From positions 1 to 7,448 of the forward strand of contig DAOKYY010000136.1 in NCBI GenBank assembly GCA_035325905.1: a stretch of DNA of 7,448 bases, written 5' to 3'. The notes under the pieces are model-generated. The model saw only the letters and a list, made by a program, of their open reading frames with translations. It made no database searches and was not told where the DNA came from. The position numbers and the translations under genes are program-made. Source of the DNA: DYGX01 sp035325905 (GTDB lineage Bacteria; Chloroflexota; Anaerolineae; Aggregatilineales; Aggregatilineaceae). Below are positions 1 through 4,763 of this stretch, in pieces (position 1 is the first letter of the stretch; each line of letters starts with the position of its first letter).

Positions 1-5
1 CTCGT

Positions 6-61
6 GAAAAGCGGCTAATACCAGCGAGAAGCAGCTAAGAACAGCGAAAAGCAGCCAGAGC
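6..61. repeat. 20-bp imperfect tandem repeat, about 2.8 units
   Basis: Three consecutive units with a 20-bp period start at 6, 26 and 46. The first is GAAAAGCGGCTAATACCAGC and the second GAGAAGCAGCTAAGAACAGC; the third is cut after 16 bases. The shared core is GARAAGCRGCYA followed by an AGC end. The same words recur around 641-675, 827-853, 2327-2385, 3720-3760 and 3960-3990, so this is the local tandem form of a dispersed family. There are no spacers, so it is not a CRISPR array. Confidence 0.75.
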
Positions 62-78
62 CTGTTATGCCACTTTGC
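41..78 (+). repeat. Copy of the CAGCGAAAA...TGTTATG...ACTTT repeat end
   Basis: This stretch reads CAGCGAAAAGCAGC, then CAGAGCCTGTTATGCCACTTT. It matches the plus strand at 3772-3793 and the minus strand at about 3980-3942, where the same TGTTATG-ACTTT block ends each arm of an inverted repeat. I read it as one end of the same intergenic element family. A matching inverted end is not visible before the STAS gene, so this copy is either degenerate or uses a different right end. Confidence 0.55.
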
Positions 79-90
79 GAGCTAGGTTCT

Positions 91-208
91 GACCCATCCC
101 CCACCCTTCCGACTTGCGATCGGCCTTCCTTCCCCCAGAACGGGGAAGGAAAAGAACGGAGCAAACTCCCCTTCCCCAAAATGAGGGAAGGGGCTGGGAA
201 TGGGAGGC
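91..208. repeat. Palindromic intergenic repeat with two nested hairpins
   Basis: Two perfect hairpins lie side by side: TTCCTTCCCC (126-135) pairs with GGGGAAGGAA (142-151), and CCCCTTCCC (168-176) pairs with GGGAAGGGG (185-193). Outside them, the segments at 93-110 and about 186-205 also pair imperfectly. The layout of pyrimidine-rich start, inner hairpin and purine-rich inverted end resembles the element at 685-781. It lies downstream of the STAS gene, where it could terminate transcription or protect mRNA ends, but no clean U-tract follows either hairpin on the minus strand. Confidence 0.6.
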
Positions 209-235
209 TGTTTTCCGCCGCCTTTCGCTGCTCTG

Positions 236-568
236 CTAAAACGCGGCTACGGCCTCGTCAATACTCTCGTAAATGTTGAAAAAACGCTCGAAGCCGATGA
301 TCTGGAAGACGCGCTTGACCTTCGGGTGCAGGTTGACCAGCTTCAAATCGCCGCCAGCCTTCTGGTTTTGCGTCAGGATGTCGGCCAGCGTGCGCAGGCC
401 CGCGCTGTTGATGTAGCGCACCTCGGCCATTTCGAGCACCATTTTATTCTTGCCGTCCGCAGTCGCCGCCTGGAGCGCCATGTCCAGATCGACCGCGCCT
501 TCGCTATCCACGCGCCCTTCGACGCTGTAAATCGTCACGCCGTCTTGCTCGCGCTCGGTGATGTTCAT
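236..568 (-). CDS. STAS-domain anti-sigma factor antagonist (RsbV/SpoIIAA-like)
   Basis: The 110-residue protein is a single STAS domain of the usual length for anti-sigma factor antagonists. The signature YINSAGLRTL (residues 52-61) carries Ser55 at the position phosphorylated by the partner anti-sigma kinase in SpoIIAA and RsbV. In that family the unphosphorylated form binds the anti-sigma factor and releases a sigma factor or output protein in the cytoplasm. I chose the ATG at 566-568 because GAGGAG lies 9 bases upstream; an in-frame start at 601 would add 11 residues ahead of that site. No kinase or phosphatase partner lies nearby, so it is an orphan here. The gene diverges from the MBOAT gene across a repeat-rich spacer. 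Its TAG stop opens directly into repeat words (TAGCAGAGCAGCGAAAG). The family call is solid; the regulated pathway is unknown. Confidence 0.9.
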   Translation of the reverse strand: MNITEREQDGVTIYSVEGRVDSEGAVDLDMALQAATADGKNKMVLEMAEVRYINSAGLRTLADILTQNQKAGGDLKLVNLHPKVKRVFQIIGFERFFNIYESIDEAVAAF

Positions 569-633
569 CGTTCCCGACTCCTCACCTGGCGGGCCGCGCA
601 CGCAGCCCGGCTCTCAAAAGTCTTTGCAGTTCT

Positions 634-639
634 ATTGTA
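634..639 (-). promoter_or_regulatory. Possible -10 element (TACAAT) for the STAS gene
   Basis: On the minus strand this reads TACAAT, about 65 bases before the STAS start codon. It is the terminal hexamer of the inverted-repeat element at 634-859, mirrored by TACAAT at 854-859 facing the other way. No good -35 hexamer is seen at normal spacing, so the call rests on the -10 match, the position and the symmetry. Confidence 0.35.
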
Positions 640-684
640 TAGCGAAAAGCAGCGGTTAGCAGTCAGCGGTTAGCCAAAAGCGAA

Positions 685-781
685 CCTCACCCTCAATCCC
701 CTCTCCGCGTCGGAGAGGGGACTTTCAACCCGGCCCGCCGCTGCTTTTTTTCTCCACCCTGGAGAGGGGCCGGGGGTGAGG
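685..781. repeat. CCTCACCC...GGGTGAGG palindromic repeat
   Basis: The element starts CCTCACCCTCAATCCCCTCTCC and ends with the near reverse complement, whose own complement begins CCTCACCCCCGGCCCCTCT. Inside, CCCCTCTCCG (698-707) and CGGAGAGGGG (711-720) form a perfect 10-bp stem with a 3-base loop. From general knowledge, this kind of CCTCACCCCCGGCCCC palindrome is scattered in high copy through some bacterial genomes. It probably forms a strong hairpin in RNA or single-stranded DNA. No protein is encoded. Confidence 0.7.
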
Positions 782-853
782 TAAGCCTTGCGAAGCGCCG
801 CATTCGCCAGATCATTTCGGAAGGTCACTTAACCGCTAACCGCTGTTTTCCGC

Positions 854-859
854 TACAAT
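854..859 (+). promoter_or_regulatory. Possible -10 element (TACAAT) for the MBOAT gene
   Basis: GCTACAATTCTCCCC lies about 58 bases upstream of the MBOAT start. Nearly the same string, GCTACAATTTCTCCC, occurs at 7432-7446, ahead of whatever follows the window. The hexamer is also the outward end of the inverted-repeat element. The -35 region is poor, so this is a moderate call based on the -10 match and on the recurrence. Confidence 0.4.
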
Positions 860-916
860 TCTCCCCGTTCCGGCGGCAGGCGAGCGGCGCCTGCCCTCCA
901 CCCGCGAGCATCCGCG

Positions 917-2344
917 ATGACCCTGACGCACATCCTGGTCTTCATCGCCGGCGCGGCGCTCTACCTGGCGCTGATCCCGGCGCGCTGGCGCGGCTGGGCG
1001 CTGCTGGCGGGGAGCGTCGTGGCGATCTACTGGCTCCAGCCGCCGATCCGCATCCGCTCGCTCGATTTCGTCTTTCCGACCGCGACGCTGGTTCTGGCCG
1101 CGCTCGGCTGGGCGATCACGCGCGCGCCCGGCCAACGCTGGACCCGCGCCGACAGCGCCGCCGCGCTGGTCATGGCGGTCCTGGTGATCGCGCTGGCGTT
1201 CGGGCGCTACCTCGCGCCGGAGCTGCGCCTGACGCCGACGCGCCCTCCGGCCCTGCTGAGCGTCGCGCTCGCGCTGGCGGCGGCGGGCGCGCTGCTGATC
1301 GCGCTGGCCCGCGCCCGCGAGCCGCGCCGCCTGCTGGTACCCGGAATGCTGATCATTCTGGCGCTGTTCGTGGTGCTGAAGACGCCGCCGCTGGCCGAAG
1401 CTGCCGCCCGCCTGTTGCGCGAGGCCGCCGGGCAGTCGCCCGACCTGGCCCAGGCGAGCGAGCTGGAATGGCTCGGCTTCTCGTATGTCGCGTTCCGCCT
1501 GATCCACACCCTGCGTGACCGGCAGACCGGCAAGCTGCCGCCGCTCTCGCTGCGCGAGTACGTGACCTACGTCATCTTCTTCCCGGCCTACACCGCCGGG
1601 CCAATCGACCGCGCCGAGCGGTTCGCGCCCGACCTGCGCGACCTGCCCGGCCCGGAGCCGTCGCGCCTGATGCAGGGCGGGGGGCGGATCGCGGTCGGCA
1701 TCGCCAAGAAATTCATCGTGGCGGACGGTCTCGCCCTGTTCGCGCTCAACCCGCAGACCGCCGCGCAAGCCGGCTCGACCGGCGCGCTGTGGCTGTTGCT
1801 CTACGCCTACACCTTCCAGATTTACTTCGACTTCAGCGGCTACACCGACATCGCGATCGGCATCGGGCAGCTCTACGGCATCCGCCTGCCGGAGAACTTC
1901 AACCGGCCCTACCTGCGGCGCAATCTCACGCTGTTCTGGCAAAGCTGGCACATCACGCTCAGCCAGTGGGTGCGCTTCTACGTCTTCTCGCCGCTGTCGC
2001 GCGCTCTGCTCACCCGGCGGCGCAAGCCCTCGCCGCTGGTTTTGGCGCTGGTCGGGCAGGTGGTGACGATGGTCGTGATCGGGCTGTGGCACGGCGTCAG
2101 CGGGCATTTCGTGCTGTGGGGGCTGTGGCACGGGCTGGGGCTGTTCGCGCACAAGTGGTGGAGCGACCGCACGCGCCCCCTGTACCTGGCGCTGCGCGAC
2201 CAGCCGCGCCGGGCGCGCGCCCTGGAAATCGCCGGGGTCGCGCTGACCTTTCATTTCGTCGCGCTGGGGTGGGTCTGGTTCGCGCTGCCGGATCTCGGCG
2301 TGGCGTGGGATGTGTTCAAGAAGCTGTTAGCGATTGGCGGTTAG
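917..2344 (+). CDS. MBOAT-family membrane O-acyltransferase (AlgI/DltB-like)
   Basis: The 475-residue protein has the length of AlgI-type acyltransferases and many hydrophobic segments, for example near 5-20, 26-41, 53-68, 112-131, 140-155, 214-230, 289-305 and 376-410. Family motifs appear in the right order: FFPAYTAGPI (221-230), IYFDFSGYTDIAIG (302-315), ENFNRPY (326-332), FWQSWHITLS (340-349) and GLWHGVSGH (389-397). His345 and His392 lie 47 residues apart, the spacing I recall for His289 and His336 of Streptococcus thermophilus DltB; His392 would be catalytic. MBOAT proteins of this class move acyl groups across the membrane for polysaccharide or teichoic-acid modification. The SGNH gene downstream fits a split acetylation pair. 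The ATG at 917 precedes the first membrane segment, but its ribosome site is weak. The last five codons, including TAG, belong to a repeat shared with the SGNH gene. The acceptor polymer is unknown. Confidence 0.9.
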   Translation: MTLTHILVFIAGAALYLALIPARWRGWALLAGSVVAIYWLQPPIRIRSLDFVFPTATLVLAALGWAITRAPGQRWTRADSAAALVMAVLVIALAFGRYLAPELRLTPTRPPALLSVALALAAAGALLIALARAREPRRLLVPGMLIILALFVVLKTPPLAEAAARLLREAAGQSPDLAQASELEWLGFSYVAFRLIHTLRDRQTGKLPPLSLREYVTYVIFFPAYTAGPIDRAERFAPDLRDLPGPEPSRLMQGGGRIAVGIAKKFIVADGLALFALNPQTAAQAGSTGALWLLLYAYTFQIYFDFSGYTDIAIGIGQLYGIRLPENFNRPYLRRNLTLFWQSWHITLSQWVRFYVFSPLSRALLTRRRKPSPLVLALVGQVVTMVVIGLWHGVSGHFVLWGLWHGLGLFAHKWWSDRTRPLYLALRDQPRRARALEIAGVALTFHFVALGWVWFALPDLGVAWDVFKKLLAIGG

Positions 2345-2386
2345 TAGTTAGCTAAGATATAAAATCAGCGAAATGTAGCGGAATAT
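2327..2386 (+). repeat. GCGGTTAG/CAGCGAAA repeat spanning the MBOAT stop codon
   Basis: GCGATTGGCGGTTAG (2330-2344) ends the MBOAT reading frame and continues as TAGTTAGC, then ATCAGCGAAATGTAGCGGAA. The first 15 bases differ at one position from the end of the SGNH gene at 3720-3734. The tail resembles the arms of the element at 634-859. A TAGAAT hexamer at 2394-2399 just beyond could be a -10 for the downstream small ORF, but no -35 supports it. Confidence 0.6.
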
Positions 2387-2406
2387 GGTATCATAGAATC
2401 GGGCTG

Positions 2407-2432
2407 GTAGGGGCGGCGCTTGCTCCGTCCGG
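2407..2432 (+). repeat. GTAGGGGCG dispersed repeat arm
   Basis: GTAGGGGCGGCGCTTGCTCC and the following bases align with the left inner arm of the 3732-4004 inverted repeat (GTAGGGGCGCAGCTTGCCGC from 3829). Only one arm is present here, so it is a partial copy. It lies in the 133-bp gap between the MBOAT gene and the small ORF. Confidence 0.5.
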
Positions 2433-2464
2433 AAAATGACGCGTTGAATAAGACATACCGCGCC

Positions 2465-2469
2465 AGGAG
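2465..2469 (+). promoter_or_regulatory. Shine-Dalgarno site of the 28-codon ORF
   Basis: AGGAG ends 8 bases before the ATG at 2478. It is clearly stronger than the sequences ahead of the MBOAT and SGNH starts, neither of which has an obvious purine-rich site. This is the main reason for believing that the small ORF is translated. Confidence 0.6.
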
Positions 2470-2477
2470 AAAAACCC

Positions 2478-2564
2478 ATGACACCGACCGCGCCTGACCC
2501 ATTCGTGATCATGATCTTCGTGCTCATCGCGGCTTTTCTGCTGTTCTTCGGCATCTCTGGCTGA
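2478..2564 (+). CDS. Small single-pass membrane peptide, 28 aa (hypothetical)
   Basis: The ORF encodes MTPTAPDPF followed by an almost uninterrupted hydrophobic stretch (about residues 9-28, VIMIFVLIAAFLLFFGISG). That is enough for one membrane helix, with a short polar N-terminus and nearly nothing after the helix. AGGAG sits 8 bases upstream of the ATG. The TGA stop lies 18 bases before the SGNH start, so the two are probably co-transcribed and perhaps translationally coupled. I recognise no family. Position suggests an accessory subunit of the MBOAT/SGNH pair, in the way the small membrane protein DltX belongs to dlt operons, but no sequence motif links it to DltX and it is much shorter. 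A regulatory leader peptide is the main alternative. Confidence 0.5.
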   Translation: MTPTAPDPFVIMIFVLIAAFLLFFGISG

Positions 2565-2582
2565 TTTCCGCCGCCGTTCGCC

Positions 2583-3734
2583 ATGCAACCGTCGCCGCCC
2601 TTCCAGTGGCTCTACAACCCGGCGCGACCCTTCACCTGGGGCCTGATCGCCCGCGTGGTGGTCAAGGCGGCGATCCTGTTCGCCGCGCTGAACATCGCCT
2701 TCGCCCTGCTGACGCCGCTGCCCGCGCTCGGACGCCTCTCCGCCTATAATGTCGTGCTTCCGGGGCGCGAGCGCCTGCCCTATGGCGAGAACCCCGCCGA
2801 GTCGTACAACCTCAGCCCGTACAACCTCCCGGCCATGATCGCCTCGCACGAGTGGGCGGGCGCGGACGCGGGGGATTTCAACGTGCTGCTGCTCGGCGAC
2901 TCGTCGGTATGGGGCATCCTGCTCAGGCCGGAAGACACGCTCGCCGGGCAGATCAACCGGCTGGACCTGCGCGCGGCGGATGGCCGCCCGGTGCGCGCCT
3001 ACAACCTGGGCTATCCGACCATGTCGCTGCTCAAGGACCTGGCGCTGCTCGACGCGGCGCTTGACGCCGGGCCGCCGCCCGACCTGATCCTCTGGCTGCT
3101 GACGCTCGAATCGTTCGCCGTGCGGGATCAGCTTGACCCGGCTCTGCTGCAAAACAACCCCGACGCCGTCCGCGCCCTGATCGACCGCTACGATCTCGCG
3201 CAGGATACGGACGACCCGCGTTTCGTCGAGCCGGATTTCTGGGACGAGACGATCGTCGGGCGGCGGCGCGACCTGGCGGACTTGCTGCGGCTCCAGCTTT
3301 ACGGGGCGGCCTGGGCGCTGACCGGGGTCGATCAGGCGTATGGCGACTACGCGCCGCGCTCGATTGATCTGAGCGCCGACGAGACGTGGCGCGGCTTCGC
3401 GCCCGGCGATCTGGCGCGCGACGACCTGGCCTTCGACGTGCTGCGCGCCGGGATCGCGCGGGCGGGCGAGGCACCGGTCGTGCTGGTCAACGAGCCGATC
3501 TTCCTCAGCGACGGGGCGAACCGCGACGTGCGCTACAACGCGTTTTATCCGCGCTGGGCCTATGACGCCTATCGCGACATGCTGTCGGACGAGGCGCGGG
3601 CGGCGGGCTGGACGCTGCTCGACCTGTGGGACGCGCTGCCGGACGCCGCGTGCTACACCGACAGCCCGGTTCACCTGACGCCGGAGTGCTCGGCGGCGCT
3701 GGCGGGGGAACTGAGAGTGGCGATTAGCGGTTAG
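2583..3734 (+). CDS. SGNH-hydrolase-like membrane-anchored protein, likely O-acylation partner of the MBOAT
   Basis: The 383-residue protein has one N-terminal membrane segment (about 20-45, LIARVVVKAAILFAALNIAF) that would place the rest outside the membrane. VLLLGDSSVWG (101-111) is SGNH block I with nucleophile candidate Ser107. YNLGYPTMS (140-148) fits block II with Gly143. YTDSPVHLT (358-366) supplies the Asp360-x-x-His364 pair of block V. The usual block III GxND is not obvious; ILWLLTLESF (169-178) holds that place, so the oxyanion Asn may be replaced. SGNH proteins encoded beside MBOAT genes (AlgJ/AlgX, PatB, DltD) act outside the membrane in acyl transfer to polymers, and I infer the same here. 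The start has no clear ribosome site but follows the small ORF by 18 bases. The C-terminal AISG and TAG stop derive from the intergenic repeat. Esterase activity alone is the alternative. Confidence 0.8.
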   Translation: MQPSPPFQWLYNPARPFTWGLIARVVVKAAILFAALNIAFALLTPLPALGRLSAYNVVLPGRERLPYGENPAESYNLSPYNLPAMIASHEWAGADAGDFNVLLLGDSSVWGILLRPEDTLAGQINRLDLRAADGRPVRAYNLGYPTMSLLKDLALLDAALDAGPPPDLILWLLTLESFAVRDQLDPALLQNNPDAVRALIDRYDLAQDTDDPRFVEPDFWDETIVGRRRDLADLLRLQLYGAAWALTGVDQAYGDYAPRSIDLSADETWRGFAPGDLARDDLAFDVLRAGIARAGEAPVVLVNEPIFLSDGANRDVRYNAFYPRWAYDAYRDMLSDEARAAGWTLLDLWDALPDAACYTDSPVHLTPECSAALAGELRVAISG

Positions 3735-4004
3735 CGAAGGCAAAGAGCAGCCAAGTCGCTTTAGACCGCTTCTAGAGCTTGTTATGCACTTTACCTGGGG
3801 TCAACCGGGCACCCGGTCTGTTTTTCTCGTAGGGGCGCAGCTTGCCGCGCCCGCTGCCAGACCCATTCGGGGGATGACGGGCGGCGCGAGCTTCCGCCCC
3901 TCCCCCTGGACGCTGGGTTGTTCTCTCGTGGTCCCGTCTGGAAAGTTCATAACAGCTTCTAGCTGATTTTTCGCTGAACTTGGCTGACCCTGGGCGGCTC
4001 GCTA
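3732..4004. repeat. Long imperfect inverted repeat filling the gap between convergent genes
   Basis: Read outward-in from each TAG stop, the two sides match: TAGCGA, then CAGCCAAGT, then CTAGA-GCTTGTTATGCACTTT on the left (to about 3794), against TAGCGA, CAGCCAAGT, CTAGAAGCTGTTATGAACTTT on the minus strand (from 4004 down to about 3941). A second inverted pair sits inside: AGGGGCGCAGCTTGCCGCG (from 3831) against the complement of the GCTTCCGCCCCT arm (3878-3901). The unit is about 270 bp and carries no credible gene. It could act as a bidirectional terminator or be a non-autonomous mobile element. The TGTTATG-ACTTT ends also occur once at 41-78. Confidence 0.65.
3804..3825 (+). terminator. 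Possible intrinsic terminator of the MBOAT-SGNH unit
   Basis: ACCGGG (3804-3809) and CCCGGT (3812-3817) form a short perfect GC-rich hairpin whose 2-base gap forces the innermost pair open. It is followed after CTG by five T residues (3821-3825). It lies 70 bases after the SGNH stop and inside the long inverted repeat. The stem is short, so confidence is limited. Confidence 0.4.
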
Positions 4005-4328
4005 CGCGCCGGGCGCTCGGTACCGGACCTGCTGGGCCTTGCGCAGCGCTTCCAGCGTGTCTTCGACCGTCAGCAGCACCGTCGTCTCGAACGCGCTAAG
4101 CGCGCCACCCCCGCTGATCGCCAGCGCGACGGCGGCCATCGACACGTTGTCGGGCGCCTCCCACAGGTTGTAGCCGTCGTGCGTGCCGAAGGCGTACCAG
4201 AACCCGTGCAGCTTGCCGCCCACCGATTCGATGTACGACCGAGCAGCCTCGCGGCGATCTTCGGGGTTGCTAACCAGTCTGGCCCAGGTTTCGGGCGTAT
4301 AGCTGAAGCGTGATAGATAGAGTGGCAT
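4002..4328 (-). CDS. GYD-domain protein
   Basis: The 108-residue protein matches the small GYD-domain family in length and layout: a beta-strand start MPLYLSRFSYTPETW, a helix with RREAARSYIESVGGKL (25-40), then FGTHDGYNLWEAPDN (47-61), which contains the Gly-Tyr signature followed by the EAPD turn, and a final TTVLLTVEDTLEALRKA (82-98). The fold is a ferredoxin-like dimeric barrel; the biochemical role of the family is not established. I chose the ATG at 4326-4328 because GGGAGG lies just upstream; the in-frame start at 4394 would add 22 residues ahead of that site. The gene is monocistronic, convergent with the SGNH gene, and its stop lies in the shared inverted repeat. It shows no sign of damage. 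Confidence 0.85.
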   Translation of the reverse strand: MPLYLSRFSYTPETWARLVSNPEDRREAARSYIESVGGKLHGFWYAFGTHDGYNLWEAPDNVSMAAVALAISGGGALSAFETTVLLTVEDTLEALRKAQQVRYRAPGA

Positions 4329-4366
4329 CGTTCCTCCCGTTCGCCAACCGGCGCGACAGCTTAAAG

Positions 4367-4394
4367 GTAATAAGAAATATAACATAACTATCAA
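4367..4394 (-). promoter_or_regulatory. Probable promoter of the GYD-domain gene
   Basis: On the minus strand TTGATA (4394-4389) and TATTAC (4372-4367) are separated by 16 bases. The -35 matches 5 of 6 and the -10 matches 4 of 6 consensus bases. The segment is AT-rich compared with its surroundings and lies about 40 bases ahead of the start codon. Confidence 0.5.
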
Positions 4395-4473
4395 GAAATT
4401 CTGTAGAAAGATGACGCGCTCCAGCAGCGGAAGCCAGCATAAAAGCGCGACATACAGGGAAGCGGTCCGGCTG

Positions 4474-4503
4474 CTGTCGTGGCGCCGGGATGTTTTTTAT
4501 AAT
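4474..4503 (+). promoter_or_regulatory. Probable promoter of the DNRLRE-protein gene
   Basis: TATAAT at 4498-4503 is a perfect -10 hexamer in an AT-rich pocket. CTGTCG at 4474-4479, 18 bases upstream, is a weak -35 with 3 of 6 matches. Transcription would start near 4510, some 250 bases before the chosen start codon. Confidence 0.5.
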
Positions 4504-4763
4504 TTCTTTATTACTTTTTCTGCCAACGCCCGGCCATATTCGCTAAAGTCCTAAATAGACCGGCACAACGAGGCGGTCAGACGCAGAGGTCTTCGTTGCA
4601 GCCAGGGACGCCCCTTTCCGTGCCGGTCAGATGCGTGACCTGTCCCCCTGTCTGCTCCCGACGACCCCTCCTGACGCGCGCTCGTTGTGTCCAGTCATAT
4701 CGACCGGGTATAGCCGTTGGCTACCGGGTGGGAGACGTATCGGAGAAAAGGGGAAACACCACG
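4504..4763 (+). other. Long 5' leader of the DNRLRE-protein gene
   Basis: About 260 bases separate the likely -10 hexamer from the start codon. Several short pairings are possible: CAACGA with TCGTTG around 4565-4599, GGTCA with TGACC around 4624-4640, and AGCC with GGCT around a GTT loop within a GGTATAGCCGTTGGCTACC segment near 4707-4725. ACCGGGT occurs twice as a direct repeat around that last hairpin. I cannot match it to a known riboswitch. An open frame continues upstream to 4596 in the frame of the gene but does not look like protein coding for this family. Confidence 0.35.

Larger units (their letters stand above)
634..859. repeat. MITE-like inverted-repeat element in the divergent spacer
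   Basis: The left end (634-660) begins ATTGTATAGCGAAAAGCAGC and continues into GGTTAGC. The reverse complement of the right end (835-859) begins ATTGTAGCGGAAAACAGCGG and continues into TTAGC. Allowing a 2-base gap, 23 of 25 positions match. The 226-bp unit contains the nested palindrome at 685-781 and no coding sequence. It fills most of the 569-916 spacer between the STAS and MBOAT genes, leaving a similar distance to each start codon. No target duplication is apparent, so mobility is inference; fusion of two dispersed repeats is an alternative. Confidence 0.6.

Noticed and set aside
6..61. CRISPR array
   Set aside because: The 20-bp units are directly adjacent with no spacers and no cas gene is near.
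569..601. Longer N-terminus of the STAS protein (start at 601)
   Set aside because: The added residues (MRGPPGEESGT) lie over the GAGGAG ribosome site, and STAS proteins usually start at the beta strand that MNITE begins.
836..2254. Long open frame opposite the MBOAT gene (472 codons, minus)
   Set aside because: Its protein is rich in Arg, Gln, Asp and Ala without any domain, as expected from the complement of a GC-rich gene. The plus frame carries clear MBOAT motifs.
2391..3743. Long open frame opposite the SGNH gene (450 codons, minus)
   Set aside because: It is Arg/Val/Gln-rich with no motif and would cross the repeats and the small ORF. The plus strand has SGNH motifs in order.
3784..3966. 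60-codon open frame in the SGNH-GYD gap
   Set aside because: It lies wholly inside the inverted repeat, has no ribosome site and no recognisable protein features.
4411..4554. 47-codon ORF between the GYD gene and the leader (plus)
   Set aside because: It has a weak ribosome site, and its frame runs across the TATAAT promoter of the next gene; the composition (Ser/Arg, then Phe/Asn) is not convincing.
4596..4763. Upstream extension of the DNRLRE protein by 56 residues
   Set aside because: It would place a Cys/Pro/Arg-rich segment ahead of a normal signal peptide. The ATG at 4764 has a purine-rich stretch in front.
4560..4763. c-di-GMP (GEMM) or cobalamin riboswitch in the leader
   Set aside because: GACGCAGAG and GGCTACCGGGT loosely recall parts of known aptamers, but the conserved strings and their order are not present.
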